Assembly: GCA_018399075.1 (NCBI GenBank)
Contig: CP073763.1
Span: 186,001-250,000, forward strand
Direction of reading: 5' to 3'
Length of the DNA: 64,000 bases
Source of the DNA: Simkaniaceae bacterium
GTDB taxonomy: Bacteria; Chlamydiota; Chlamydiia; Chlamydiales; Simkaniaceae
Part shown: one piece after another, positions 43,678 to 53,417 of the stretch
Layout of the letters: each line of letters opens with the position of its first letter
Numbering within the stretch: the first letter of the stretch is position 1
Program-made: the position numbers and the translations under genes
Notes under the pieces: model-generated
What the model was told of the DNA's origin: nothing
Seen by the model: the letters and a program-made list of their open reading frames with translations, nothing else
Database searches by the model: none

Positions 43678-43711
43678 CATTGAAGGGCATGTCAATCCAT
43701 GCCCTTCAATG
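43678..43711. other. Perfect 14-bp stem-loop after the lipoprotein gene
   Basis: CATTGAAGGGCATG / CATGCCCTTCAATG with a 6-base loop TCAATC, 9 bases after the stop codon. No T-run follows on the plus strand, so it is not a typical rho-independent terminator; it may protect the transcript 3' end or bind a protein. Confidence 0.75.
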
Positions 43712-43808
43712 AAGAAAAATTCTAAAGTCATTGAGATAGTACTTGAATAAAATACAGAAAATTGGGATAAACCCAATATAAGCACTGTATTTTTAGAGAC
43801 ACACATAG

Positions 43809-44819
43809 ATGAACGTAAATGAGATAAAGAGTGAGACCTTTTTGAGGTTTAATCACGAAGGATTCCACAAGAATGTGGACTCTCATTGCTCTACTGGCTT
43901 AAAGCAGTTTAAGAAAATCATCCGCTCCTATGTTTTTTTCCACCTCTTCTTTCTCGGCCTTCTAGCTGGAGAAGTCACGGCTTTTTTCCTTTCGCTTACC
44001 CTCCTCTTTCAAACCTCTTTGATTGCTTTTTCTCTTGCCGCAATCCTCTTAACAGGCTTTGCTTACCTCATCCTCCTTTTCTATTTCCAAACGAAAAAGC
44101 CTGAGCAATTTCTGGAGCTCCGTAACTTCTTTATGCTCCTCTGCAAAAGAGGTCTACCGAAAAACCTCATCCATGAAGAATATCACCTTTCACTTGCAAA
44201 TGCAGCTTACCGCTTCGCCGCTCACCTTAGTAAGGAAGAAGGTCAGCTTTATACCCTTCCACATAATATTGGCTCACTCAATCAAGTGATGCGCAAGGTG
44301 ACAAATCTCTGCCATCGTAAAGATATTCAACGGATGAAAGAAGTCCTCTTTCTTGTCTCGATTAATGAACATATCCAGTTGATTAAAAGCACCCCTACAA
44401 ACTTAGAAGCTCATGCCTCTCTGGCTAATGCCTACGTTGCCCTTTCTCGCCTCTATGAAAAGCAAGAATCTCAGCAAGAGAAGTTTAAAACGGCTGCGAA
44501 GAAAGCGATCCAAGAATACAAAATCATTGACCACCTTTCACCTAATGATCCCTGGGTTCATGCCCAGCTTGCTTCATGCCATCACGACCTGAAGCAGTAT
44601 GAGGAAGAAATTGCTGAATATGAAAAAGTTCTTGAGCTTTGCCCAGAAGATAAGCAGATCCTCTTTCGACTTGGCATCCTTTGTTTCCAGCAAGGAGAAA
44701 ATGCCCGCGCTCTCCAGATCTATGAAAAACTAAAAGAGATGCAGTTCTCCCGTGCGGATGAGCTCATCGACTTTTACGATGCCAATCTTAAGCAAGAGTA
44801 CCTCATCTCTTCGTTGTAA
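43809..44819 (+). CDS. Membrane TPR protein
   Basis: A 336-residue protein with two hydrophobic helices near residues 40-95 and a C-terminal region of TPR-like repeats (residues 200-325; HASLANAYVALSRLYEKQ, AIQEYKIIDHLSPNDPWVHAQLASCHHDL and similar). TPR domains mediate protein binding, and the orientation suggests they face the cytoplasm. No specific function. Convergent with the next gene, 3 bases apart. Confidence 0.75.
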   Translation: MNVNEIKSETFLRFNHEGFHKNVDSHCSTGLKQFKKIIRSYVFFHLFFLGLLAGEVTAFFLSLTLLFQTSLIAFSLAAILLTGFAYLILLFYFQTKKPEQFLELRNFFMLLCKRGLPKNLIHEEYHLSLANAAYRFAAHLSKEEGQLYTLPHNIGSLNQVMRKVTNLCHRKDIQRMKEVLFLVSINEHIQLIKSTPTNLEAHASLANAYVALSRLYEKQESQQEKFKTAAKKAIQEYKIIDHLSPNDPWVHAQLASCHHDLKQYEEEIAEYEKVLELCPEDKQILFRLGILCFQQGENARALQIYEKLKEMQFSRADELIDFYDANLKQEYLISSL

Positions 44820-44822
44820 TAA

Positions 44823-45446
44823 CTATCCTTTAATCAGCATTGCAATTTTATAAACTGTCTCTGCTCGCTTAAAGTTACTTCCTTTAACAAGAATAGCTCC
44901 CAGCGCTAAAACATAAATAGCATTTAGCAATGTCTTAACTCTTTGATCTTGATGAGCAATAACCGTCGCAGCGCATGCCACCACCGTTACCGTTGCTTTC
45001 ATTGTTTGACCTCGTCGGTAGTCGAGATAAACAAGTCCTATCTGCGTAATGATCAAGATAACTGGAGCCATCCGAGAAATCAAGACAGGCAAGCGTGAAT
45101 CATGATCCTTCGAATTGTTCCTTCCACCACACCCATATCCAGATGTATCTTTTGAGCCACTTGGGCCAGAAGCAAGGGCAGAAACTCCATGAATAAACAA
45201 GTGTCCGATGCAAAGCATCTTGACTTTTCCAGGCTGAAGCCAATAGCTTCCATATTCTGAATGAGCCATTTCAGGAATGGCATTCAAGGCTCGAAAAGCT
45301 TTGTAATAGGCCTTTGTCGTCGGAATAACTAAGCGTGCAAAACTATTGAATTCCTCGTGGTTTTTATTCCTTTTCGTAGCACTATAATAGGTGTCTATGA
45401 TGGAGCGACCACTAGCGATCCCCAATGCGATAGGTAATAAACTCAT
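44823..45446 (-). CDS. Unknown polytopic membrane protein
   Basis: About 207 residues from the ATG at 45446 with GGGAAG upstream; an upstream Met 12 codons earlier lacks such a site. Four or five hydrophobic segments, mostly in the C-terminal half (APVILIITQIGLVYL and TVVACAATVIAHQ), after an N-terminal soluble part with GYGCGG near the middle. I do not recognise the family. It has a good promoter on the minus strand and diverges from an M48 protease gene. Confidence 0.65.
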   Translation of the reverse strand: MSLLPIALGIASGRSIIDTYYSATKRNKNHEEFNSFARLVIPTTKAYYKAFRALNAIPEMAHSEYGSYWLQPGKVKMLCIGHLFIHGVSALASGPSGSKDTSGYGCGGRNNSKDHDSRLPVLISRMAPVILIITQIGLVYLDYRRGQTMKATVTVVACAATVIAHQDQRVKTLLNAIYVLALGAILVKGSNFKRAETVYKIAMLIKG

Positions 45447-45487
45447 TTTTCTTCCCTTTTGTAAGAATAATTTTTTAAACATGAACT

Positions 45488-45516
45488 ATTATACATATGA
45501 ACAAAGAAAAAGCCAA
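45488..45516 (-). promoter_or_regulatory. Promoter of the polytopic membrane protein gene
   Basis: On the minus strand TTGGCT (45516-45511), 17-base spacer, perfect TATAAT (45493-45488), about 40 bases before the ATG. Confidence 0.55.
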
Positions 45517-45610
45517 CGTCAAAACGCTTAATTAAAAGTTTTTTTATGTTTTTATTTACTCTCTATACAATTATACTCTTTGTAACATTCATAACTTGAG
45601 AGAAGGGAAA

Positions 45611-46447
45611 ATGAGTCTACAGATCCAGCCGGTTTCGACTTTCCAACTCTACCGTCTATTATTAAAAGAGTATTATACGCAAGAAGTTCCTCTTCGCCTC
45701 GTTGATGTCACGTCTCACTTTTTTCCTTTTACAGCCCCTTTCTGGGAGAGAGTCATCGGTTGTTTTAAAGGAAAGCAGTTTGAGTTACTAACGCTAGAAA
45801 CCCTTAAAGAAGAAAAATGGGCACAGCTCAACCAAACCATTCAACAAGTCAAGGAGATGTTTGGCTTGGAGGATGAAATCCTTATCGCCAAAGACCTTTC
45901 AGCCAAGATCCATAGCTATGCTATTACGGGCAATATAATCATAGTTAATGAAAAAACAGCTTTTTCTTTTACACAAGAGAGCCAAGCATTTGCTATTGCC
46001 CATGAACTCTCTCATTATTCCCATGGTCACCTAAATAAACGGACCTACTTAAACTTAGTCTGGATTGTGATTGATCTATCTTTTCTCTCTTTAGCTCATT
46101 ATCGATCACGTCTTTATCTTGTTGCATTCGTTCTTGCAGAGATTGGAATCTTTCATCTTGATCAAGCGGTCAGTCGGATGCATGAAAAAGAAGCTGATCT
46201 AACAGCTATTGAAAACCTGGGGGCAAATCATGGCGCTAAAGAATTCTTTTTTCTCAATCTAGCCTTTGACGCGCTCCATTTTCTAGAAGCAAATAAGATT
46301 CAATTTCCTAGACAACCTAATATAGAAAAGTCAATTAGCACTCTTTTCAAGATTGGTATCGCTCTTGAATCAGTGACGCCAGTTAAGCTTGCTTTGTCCC
46401 ATCCAACCCATGTAGAGCGACTTCAATACTGCTGTATAGAAGAGTAA
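45611..46447 (+). CDS. M48-type zinc metalloprotease
   Basis: A 278-residue protein from the ATG at 45611, with AGAAGGGA just upstream; an in-frame TTG is possible earlier. Zinc site AIAHELSHYSHGH near residue 130 and the third ligand Glu in HEKEADLTAIENL near 195 are the M48 pattern. The C-terminal HPTHVERLQ also fits M48. Two hydrophobic stretches separate the motifs, so it is probably membrane associated. It lacks a signal peptide. The substrate is unknown; M48 enzymes often handle membrane or damaged proteins. Confidence 0.85.
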   Translation: MSLQIQPVSTFQLYRLLLKEYYTQEVPLRLVDVTSHFFPFTAPFWERVIGCFKGKQFELLTLETLKEEKWAQLNQTIQQVKEMFGLEDEILIAKDLSAKIHSYAITGNIIIVNEKTAFSFTQESQAFAIAHELSHYSHGHLNKRTYLNLVWIVIDLSFLSLAHYRSRLYLVAFVLAEIGIFHLDQAVSRMHEKEADLTAIENLGANHGAKEFFFLNLAFDALHFLEANKIQFPRQPNIEKSISTLFKIGIALESVTPVKLALSHPTHVERLQYCCIEE

Positions 46448-46527
46448 TCTTTCTATCTTTAAGTCACTTTTTATCGAACACTTTCTCACCTAAAAGAATC
46501 GAATACCTTCTGTTCTAGTGTTTATAT

Positions 46528-46555
46528 TTGATAAATATCTGATCGTGAGTATAAT
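46528..46555 (+). promoter_or_regulatory. Promoter of the TPR-VWA-rsmD operon
   Basis: TTGATA (46528-46533), 16-base spacer, perfect TATAAT (46550-46555). Transcription would start about 75 bases before the ATG, leaving a leader with a hairpin. Confidence 0.7.
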
Positions 46556-46565
46556 CAAAAAATAC

Positions 46566-46603
46566 TTCGCATGATAGAGCTATGATTGCTCTTCCTTTGC
46601 GAA
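46566..46603 (+). promoter_or_regulatory. 5' leader hairpin of the TPR-VWA operon
   Basis: Outer stem TTCGCA/TGCGAA (46566-46571 with 46598-46603) and inner stem AGAGC/GCTCT (46576-46580 with 46588-46592), separated by 4- and 5-base internal loops. It lies right after the predicted transcription start. Confidence 0.5.
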
Positions 46604-46637
46604 TCAATTCTAACATAACTGATAGGGACAAACGGAT

Positions 46638-49487
46638 ATGTTTCATTCAACTTTTCGCATTTGCTTAATACTTAGTGCATCATTCATGACTTTTGGTCTT
46701 TCTCAAGGAGAGGCAAAACAAGTAGTAAAAACAACGCAAACACAATCTGATGAAGAAGCTTTCCTCATTCGACGTATTGCAGAATTTTGGAAGGATGGCG
46801 ATTTTGCAATCGTTAAAACCCAAATCGTTGATTTTTTAGACAAATATCCAGAAAGCACTTTGAAAGATTATTTTATTGGGATTTTAGGTGATATCTATCT
46901 CCAAGAAAATAACTACACTCATGCTTTATCCACCTATCAAATGGTGAGCGATCCGGCTGTCAGTGAGAAAACCCTCCTTAATAAGCTTCAATGTTACTAC
47001 GAGCTTGATATGTTTAGCGAACTTGCAAAAGATGGACGTCCCTACCTATCTAGCAATGCTGCTGAAATTCAAGATCGAAAGGAAGAGCTCTATTTCTTAA
47101 TGGGAGAGGCTCTATTTAGACAAGCGCTGCTATCAGAACAAGCCGAAGAAAAAATGACACTGGCGCGAGAAGCACGAGGCTATTATGAAAGTCTTCCAAG
47201 CGGACAATATAGTGAAATTTCTGAGTTTGCCATTGCAGAAATCTATGCCATGCTTGGCGAATATGAAAAAGGGGCAGCAGCTTACAAACAGCTTGCTGAA
47301 AAGCATTCTCATATGAAAGAGGACCTCCTCTTTCAAGTGGCTTCTCTTGAAGCAAAATATAACAAACTAGGTGCTGTTGAAACATTCAGAAAAGTAAAAG
47401 AAATGGAAGGGAAAAGGGCAAATGAAGCCGCCTTTAACTTAATGGCCCTTCTTTTCCAAAATGAAGAATATGAAGAGGTTATTAATAGTTATGGAGTCAT
47501 CACAGCAAGTGTCCCTGACGATTACATGCCTACCTTTAATTTCATTGTAGGAAAGAGTTACTTCTCTATGGGACAATATCAAAATGCTATTGCTCCCCTC
47601 CAAAAGTATATCGATTCAACCTACATCCCATCAGATCAACTAAAAAATGCCCTTCTCATTCAAATGACCTGTGCTCATCAGGTTAGCGACGAAGCCCTCT
47701 TTAGTGGTTCTTTTGATAAACTCGATTCACTCTTTCCAGATGATCAAGAGATTCCTAAAGCCCTCTTTATGCATGCTATGATCCTCAAAGAACAAGGGGC
47801 GATTAGTAAAGCAGATGAAAAACTCAAGCTGATCAAAGACAATTACGTAGCCTTTGATAACCAAGAAAGTTTTATTTTCGAGTATGGTCTTTTAGCTCAT
47901 CAAAATGAGCGTTGGAAAGAAAGTTATGACTCTTTTAAGTCCTATGTCACGGACTTCAAGGATAGCTCACGCATTGACGCAGCCTGGAAACTCTTTCTCT
48001 CCTCTTCACTCAATCTATACAAACATAGCAGCGAAGAAAGTGGCTACTCTAAATCAGACTTCTTTAACGATCTACAAGCTGTTTTAGCGCACTCTGATTG
48101 CTTAAATGACAATGAAATGAAAGACTACTCTCTCCTTTATGCAAAAACAGCCTATGAGCTCGACTACTATTCTGAAGCACTCCACTGTTTACAAGATCAT
48201 ATTTTTACAAATATTGTAGATGAAGAAAATCCTATGGTCCTTGCTGAGGCTCATTTTATTGCTGGTCTTTGTCATGCAGAAACTAGAGCTGATAACTCTG
48301 CATTCTGTATGCATTTAGAGCAAGCGATGGCACTTAACCCTGATCTATATGATTCTCCATCAACACATCTGCAGCTTTACAATGCTTATATCTCCCTTGC
48401 TGGGTATGGAGAAAGTGGAGAAATCCCAGCAGATGGCGTGCAACAAAAAGAGTTTGTCAGCTTTGCTGCCGAGCACCTAGAAGAGGCCTCTTCAAGAGGG
48501 ACCATGGCAATTAAGGAAGAAAATCGCCTTTGGCTTGCAAACCATTATTATCAAAAAGTAAAGGACTATTACAACGGACATTGGACAACGCAAAATGGCC
48601 CTCACCCAGAGGTTACCAATGCCACTGATCGTGCAAGTTCTCATTATCAAACACTTCTTCTTTCAAATAACAAACTCATCGAAATCTCTCCTGAAAACCT
48701 CCACCTTGAAAATGAAGTGATTAAACTTTCAAAACTCCTTGCCTACCAAAATGCTCATAAAGAGAAGCTAGACCTTCTTAAACAACTTTTAGAACAACAA
48801 AGTGGAAAAATGGAACTTAATTGGTCTTCTCAAAAAGAAGCGCTTTTTGAACTAGCCACTGTTTATGATTCCTTAGGTGAAAAGGAAAAAGCGTTTGAAA
48901 CCTATAGTTTCATTCATGCCTCTGCCAATCATTTTCCTACTACCCTGGCAAACCATGCAACGCTTGAGGCTGCACGGATCCACTTTGAACTCCTTGAAGA
49001 GGGGCTAAAAAGTGAGACCAACGAGGAAGTCCTCTCTATTTTAAATGATTTAAAAGAATTGCAAATTCGTAAAAATGCAAGTTCTGAGCCGACTCATTTA
49101 GAGGCTGCTCTTGAATATGCAAAGATTCGCTCACTTATCTCTGAAAAAGCTGAGCAAGATACCCGTTACCTCTTCTTTTTAGATCGTATCAAAGATGACT
49201 TTACCTCTCAGGAAGACTTAGTTACACAAGATTATCTTGTGAATCTCAACCGGGATACATCAAAGAAACAGATTTTCGATGCTTATATGAAGTTTATCGA
49301 TGCTGAAAAGATGCGCCTTGAGGCAAAAAGCCTTTACCAACAAGAGCGCCTAGGAGAAATGGAAGAGCTTCATGAAAACGCTCTTGCACTCTATAGCGAA
49401 ATTAAAAATAATCCCAATACTCCTCGCGATCTTTATGATCGCATTGGTGGGAGTGTAGAAGAAATTAATGCTCTTAATGCTTACTAA
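46638..49487 (+). CDS. Large secreted TPR protein
   Basis: A 949-residue protein with a signal peptide (MFHSTFRICLILSASFMTFG) followed by almost continuous helical repeats. TPR-like units are visible, for example LGDIYLQENNYTHALSTYQ, YAMLGEYEKGAAAYKQLAEKH and ATVYDSLGEKEKAFETYSFIH. Such proteins bind other proteins in the periplasm or at the outer membrane. It is the first gene of an operon with a giant VWA protein, so the two may form a complex. No enzymatic motif. Confidence 0.85.
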   Translation: MFHSTFRICLILSASFMTFGLSQGEAKQVVKTTQTQSDEEAFLIRRIAEFWKDGDFAIVKTQIVDFLDKYPESTLKDYFIGILGDIYLQENNYTHALSTYQMVSDPAVSEKTLLNKLQCYYELDMFSELAKDGRPYLSSNAAEIQDRKEELYFLMGEALFRQALLSEQAEEKMTLAREARGYYESLPSGQYSEISEFAIAEIYAMLGEYEKGAAAYKQLAEKHSHMKEDLLFQVASLEAKYNKLGAVETFRKVKEMEGKRANEAAFNLMALLFQNEEYEEVINSYGVITASVPDDYMPTFNFIVGKSYFSMGQYQNAIAPLQKYIDSTYIPSDQLKNALLIQMTCAHQVSDEALFSGSFDKLDSLFPDDQEIPKALFMHAMILKEQGAISKADEKLKLIKDNYVAFDNQESFIFEYGLLAHQNERWKESYDSFKSYVTDFKDSSRIDAAWKLFLSSSLNLYKHSSEESGYSKSDFFNDLQAVLAHSDCLNDNEMKDYSLLYAKTAYELDYYSEALHCLQDHIFTNIVDEENPMVLAEAHFIAGLCHAETRADNSAFCMHLEQAMALNPDLYDSPSTHLQLYNAYISLAGYGESGEIPADGVQQKEFVSFAAEHLEEASSRGTMAIKEENRLWLANHYYQKVKDYYNGHWTTQNGPHPEVTNATDRASSHYQTLLLSNNKLIEISPENLHLENEVIKLSKLLAYQNAHKEKLDLLKQLLEQQSGKMELNWSSQKEALFELATVYDSLGEKEKAFETYSFIHASANHFPTTLANHATLEAARIHFELLEEGLKSETNEEVLSILNDLKELQIRKNASSEPTHLEAALEYAKIRSLISEKAEQDTRYLFFLDRIKDDFTSQEDLVTQDYLVNLNRDTSKKQIFDAYMKFIDAEKMRLEAKSLYQQERLGEMEELHENALALYSEIKNNPNTPRDLYDRIGGSVEEINALNAY

Positions 49488-49511
49488 GAAGAGCTAAGAA
49501 GAGAGATCTCA

Positions 49512-52500
49512 ATGAAGACGGTTTCCTCCTCTTCCCATACGAGCAAGCGACTAAGAAATTTATTAGTCGCTTTGCTCCCACTTATTTGTGGCAAACTATC
49601 AGCAGAGGAAACTTTCCACACCTTAATTGCGCAGCAAGTGGCTTACCAAAACCAGGAGATCCTCCCCCAAATTGAAGAAACACAATTCTCCTTAGAACTC
49701 ACCATTCCTTCCCTAGCAACAAGTCTTGATTATGACTTAATTCCCCCTCCATCCTTTACCCTTGATCCGATTACTCCTCACCTTCTAGAAGAAGAGTACA
49801 TGACTCAAAAGAGATCACCGTTTAGAGCTAAAAAAACAATTAACTTTAGTAAAGAAATTGCCCGAGACGAAAAAGAGGAGCTAGCCCCTTTACCTTTTAT
49901 TACTGAGAAAAATGGAGATCCTTTAATCGTCGATCCAAATCTCGAGGAAAAAAAAGAAAAAAAACATGACTTTTTATCAGATGAACTCCCTTTAAATATT
50001 GAAGGTCGCTCTTATGATAGATCAGCTCCTTATGCATTTAAGCAATCCAGAAAAGATTCTTCGTCTCTTATCAATCGCGATTTTTCTCATAAAAAATCGG
50101 AAGCACACATTGGCTCATCATTAAAAGAACTTAAAACATCTCACCCCACTCAATCGTTTGTTTCCCTGGAAAAGAGAAATGACTATACCCCTATTCCAAT
50201 GAGTGTTGAGGTTCACAAACAACATTTTGATACTGATAACTTTTTTTTCTCCTTCGAAGATTCCTTCCCTTACACACCTCCCTATTCTCTAGACAATACG
50301 TTTGTTTTTACCGAAAAACTTTCCAGGGACTACTCACCTCCTGAAAAGGAGAATCTATCTGGAAACTGTTATTTTGCAGAAAGCTATTTTAAATCCTTTC
50401 AATGGACGGATGTTTCAAAAGTTAGTGAACAAAAAGCCCAAGCTCCACTCCATCCTTCTCTTGAAGAAATGAATGGTTATTTAGCAATCAATGAAATGAA
50501 CGTTAGTTTAGAGATTTTTTCAGATAACTCGCAATCTTTGGGATTTGATGACATTCCCCACTCGATTGATTTTCCTTATCAGTCGCATAAAATCGGGAAA
50601 AAGGTGATTGAAAATTCTCCTTTAGATTTGAAAAATTTTGAAGGGACTTCTTATCTCTATGTTAAATCCTATGTACCCCTTGAACCCCACTTCCACTACT
50701 ATCCTACTAGAGAAAAAGCCACCCCTCTTCCTTCTAGATATTCCTTATCGGAAGGACCAACTTTGGCTATGGAACTCGAACAGGAAGTGATCTCTTTCAC
50801 TCTGACCCCTCAATTTGATCTATACTGCTTTGAGGACTCACTACCCCTCCCTAAAAAAGCCCAAGAGTTTCAAGAAAGCGTCTTAGCTGTTATGCACCCC
50901 TATCTCTATATGGAAGCTTATGAAAGTTCAGAAAAAAATGAACCTACCCCAAAACCTGAGAAGCAGGAAGCTCTTGCATTCAATGAAACAATCGAAGACT
51001 TAAACCTCAACCCTAACATTGCTTCTTCCGCACCCCTTACAATTGAGAAGAAAAAAGATGGTCCTGTAGACATCATTTCTCATTCTATTGAGTTCCCTCA
51101 TGGAAGCGCCTCTTCTTCTATGAAATTCTCTTTAAAGGAGGATCTCTACCTAAATTCAGCAACTGAAGAAATTGAGATAGCTTCTAAGCTTTCCCCCTCA
51201 CATGAAGAGGCCCTTTCTCCAATTTTTGATTCTAAACTTGATTTAGAAATTTCCACACAAAAAGAGCTTCAAGCCCTTGCATTTGCAAATGAAGCTGAAT
51301 CATTTGATCCTACCATCAAGCACCCCTCTTTTCCTAAACATCACAAAAAGGATCTTTCATCACAGCTAAAAATCAAAAATTCTTTCAAGGGTGACGGAAA
51401 AGAAGTGACTGAAGACTTTGCTACGCAAAATCATTACTCTCCTTCTATACAAAAAATACAAAAGTCATTCTCAAAAACTCTTCCAAATTTTTCTCTTCCA
51501 AAATCAGAAATTCCCTCTCCATCTTTCAAGGGTGATGAAAACATTGCAGTCGCAATGAGGGGTTCTGAAATCGATTATGAAAAATTTGCAAATATGGAGG
51601 CGGGAAAATCAAATCTGAATGAACTTTCTCTTCCTTATGTTAGAAAAAAAGAGATCACTCCGATGAAGGGGGGGACGAAACCAAATAAGGTCGCTGAAGA
51701 TATTCCTGGTATTGAGTCTATAGCGCCATTGGTTGAAAGGATGGATTCCTATTCTAATGAAATGGCCGCTCTTGCTGCCCCTTCAAGTGAAAACAACTTA
51801 ACTGTAGAAAGTACCCATCCTCTTCATAGCCCTTTGCGTCCAGCTTATTATCCTCCAGAAGTTCCTGGACTAGAGATTGCTGCCAACACTCCTTCAATGA
51901 GAGAAAAACATCTCGAGTATGTGAAAAAAAAGACAGCCCCCTCTGCTGTCACTCCCGATGAATTAAAACTCCCCTTCGTTGCAGGAAAAAGGATCATTCC
52001 GAATAAGCCTTTAATGACACCTAAAAGGGCCTTTGAAGACCTTCCAGAAGCAGATAAAGTGATTGGACTCGCAACGCGAGAAGAAAACTTTCCTAATACT
52101 CGTGAAATCCTTGAAAGACACCCATTCCCTCTCAGAATCAAATCTGAGCTAACCATTTCGGAAGGGGAAGCTCCCCCCTTAGAAACGGAAATGATCCGCT
52201 CACAATCAAAAGAAATCCTCGACGATTATATTGAGGAAAACCGCCTTTCAGCTGGGTTAATAGCTCTTGCAAAACCTGAATTAGAAGGGCCTCCCTCAGA
52301 GTCTGAGACTAGAAGTCTTAATCAGTCAAACCGCTTTACACGAGCCTTTCTTACAGAAATCCCTCCTCCATCAAACTTAGAAACTGTCTCCTATAATAAT
52401 GAGTTCAATACCGATGTTCATTATTCGAAGAGAGAAGATGGTAAAGGCTATCTATTTTCTATAAAGATGAAGCCCGGCGAGAAGCTCCACTTTGCCTCTC

Positions 52501-53417
52501 CAAACCAACATTTTATTTTTGTGATAGATGGATCTAGTAGTATTAAGAAACACCGCTTTGGGGTCTTTAAAGAAGGTGTTGGACGTGCACTTTCTTACCT
52601 GGGAGAAGGAGATTCCTTTAATATCGTCGTTGCTGACGCAGAATTGACTCCTTTCAGCAAAACACCGACTTCTTGGAGTGAAGAGTCTTCAGCTAGAGCA
52701 AAACGGTTTTTAATCGAGCGGAATTACCGTGGATTCTTTATTAATTATAATGCTTTTGATCTCTTATCCAATGTTTCAAATTACTTTTCTCCTGATAAGG
52801 AGAATATCGTTGTCTTGATTACAGATGGTCACTCTTTTAAATCTATTAATGACCATAAAGAAGACTTCAAAGAGCTTGTTACTGAGAGCAAAGGAAAATT
52901 CTCTGTCTTCACTGCAACTGCAAGTCAAGGAAATAACCTTTCAATGCTTGATCTTTTGAGCACCTTTAATAACGGGGAGCTCATGTACTCAAAGACAAAT
53001 GCTTCTTTTTCACGAAGGCTTTCTGTCCTTGTTAAACATATTGAGTCGCTTGTTGCCAAAGATATCCATGTGAATGTGACGAGTATTAAACAAGAAACGG
53101 GAATTGAATTTTATCCTAATGAGTCGACCCTTCCTTCTCTTTATGCTGATCGCCCCTATACTGTTTATGGTTCTATCAATGAGCTTAAAGACTTTGATCT
53201 TATCCTCCAAGGGCGGTGTGGGGAGCAGTGGATCAATATTAAACAATCGATCTCCTTTAAGCATGCCCAGAAAGCAACCCATTCTATTAAGAAAGGAATA
53301 GCTCTTCAAAAGGCCTATGTCTGCTATGACTACTTCTTGAAAAATGATGATCCCTTCTTCTTAAGGGAAGCTCAAATCATCTTAGAGCCACATAATGTTC
53401 CTTCTGCAGTACGATGA
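49512..53417 (+). CDS. Giant secreted protein with C-terminal VWA domain
   Basis: A 1301-residue protein. The N-terminus has a hydrophobic segment (LLVALLPLICGKLSA near residues 18-32), suggesting export. About 950 residues follow that are Ser/Pro/Glu/Lys-rich and look disordered, with weak internal repeats. A von Willebrand factor A domain spans about 1000-1170: the MIDAS sequence is FVIDGSSSIKK, with NYNAFDLL and VVLITDGHSF further on. VWA domains bind proteins through a metal ion. Partner of the upstream TPR protein by operon. ATGA overlap with rsmD. Confidence 0.8.
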   Translation: MKTVSSSSHTSKRLRNLLVALLPLICGKLSAEETFHTLIAQQVAYQNQEILPQIEETQFSLELTIPSLATSLDYDLIPPPSFTLDPITPHLLEEEYMTQKRSPFRAKKTINFSKEIARDEKEELAPLPFITEKNGDPLIVDPNLEEKKEKKHDFLSDELPLNIEGRSYDRSAPYAFKQSRKDSSSLINRDFSHKKSEAHIGSSLKELKTSHPTQSFVSLEKRNDYTPIPMSVEVHKQHFDTDNFFFSFEDSFPYTPPYSLDNTFVFTEKLSRDYSPPEKENLSGNCYFAESYFKSFQWTDVSKVSEQKAQAPLHPSLEEMNGYLAINEMNVSLEIFSDNSQSLGFDDIPHSIDFPYQSHKIGKKVIENSPLDLKNFEGTSYLYVKSYVPLEPHFHYYPTREKATPLPSRYSLSEGPTLAMELEQEVISFTLTPQFDLYCFEDSLPLPKKAQEFQESVLAVMHPYLYMEAYESSEKNEPTPKPEKQEALAFNETIEDLNLNPNIASSAPLTIEKKKDGPVDIISHSIEFPHGSASSSMKFSLKEDLYLNSATEEIEIASKLSPSHEEALSPIFDSKLDLEISTQKELQALAFANEAESFDPTIKHPSFPKHHKKDLSSQLKIKNSFKGDGKEVTEDFATQNHYSPSIQKIQKSFSKTLPNFSLPKSEIPSPSFKGDENIAVAMRGSEIDYEKFANMEAGKSNLNELSLPYVRKKEITPMKGGTKPNKVAEDIPGIESIAPLVERMDSYSNEMAALAAPSSENNLTVESTHPLHSPLRPAYYPPEVPGLEIAANTPSMREKHLEYVKKKTAPSAVTPDELKLPFVAGKRIIPNKPLMTPKRAFEDLPEADKVIGLATREENFPNTREILERHPFPLRIKSELTISEGEAPPLETEMIRSQSKEILDDYIEENRLSAGLIALAKPELEGPPSESETRSLNQSNRFTRAFLTEIPPPSNLETVSYNNEFNTDVHYSKREDGKGYLFSIKMKPGEKLHFASPNQHFIFVIDGSSSIKKHRFGVFKEGVGRALSYLGEGDSFNIVVADAELTPFSKTPTSWSEESSARAKRFLIERNYRGFFINYNAFDLLSNVSNYFSPDKENIVVLITDGHSFKSINDHKEDFKELVTESKGKFSVFTATASQGNNLSMLDLLSTFNNGELMYSKTNASFSRRLSVLVKHIESLVAKDIHVNVTSIKQETGIEFYPNESTLPSLYADRPYTVYGSINELKDFDLILQGRCGEQWINIKQSISFKHAQKATHSIKKGIALQKAYVCYDYFLKNDDPFFLREAQIILEPHNVPSAVR
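51618..52088 (+). repeat. Degenerate repeat pair in the VWA protein
   Basis: Two segments about 113 residues apart (51618-51749 and 51957-52088) share the pattern (N/D)EL-x-LP(Y/F)V-x-x-K-x-I-x-P, then P-x4-EDIP or EDLP, then I-x2-L-x2-R. Both are about 44 residues long. Identity is partial, so the duplication is old. Confidence 0.5.
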
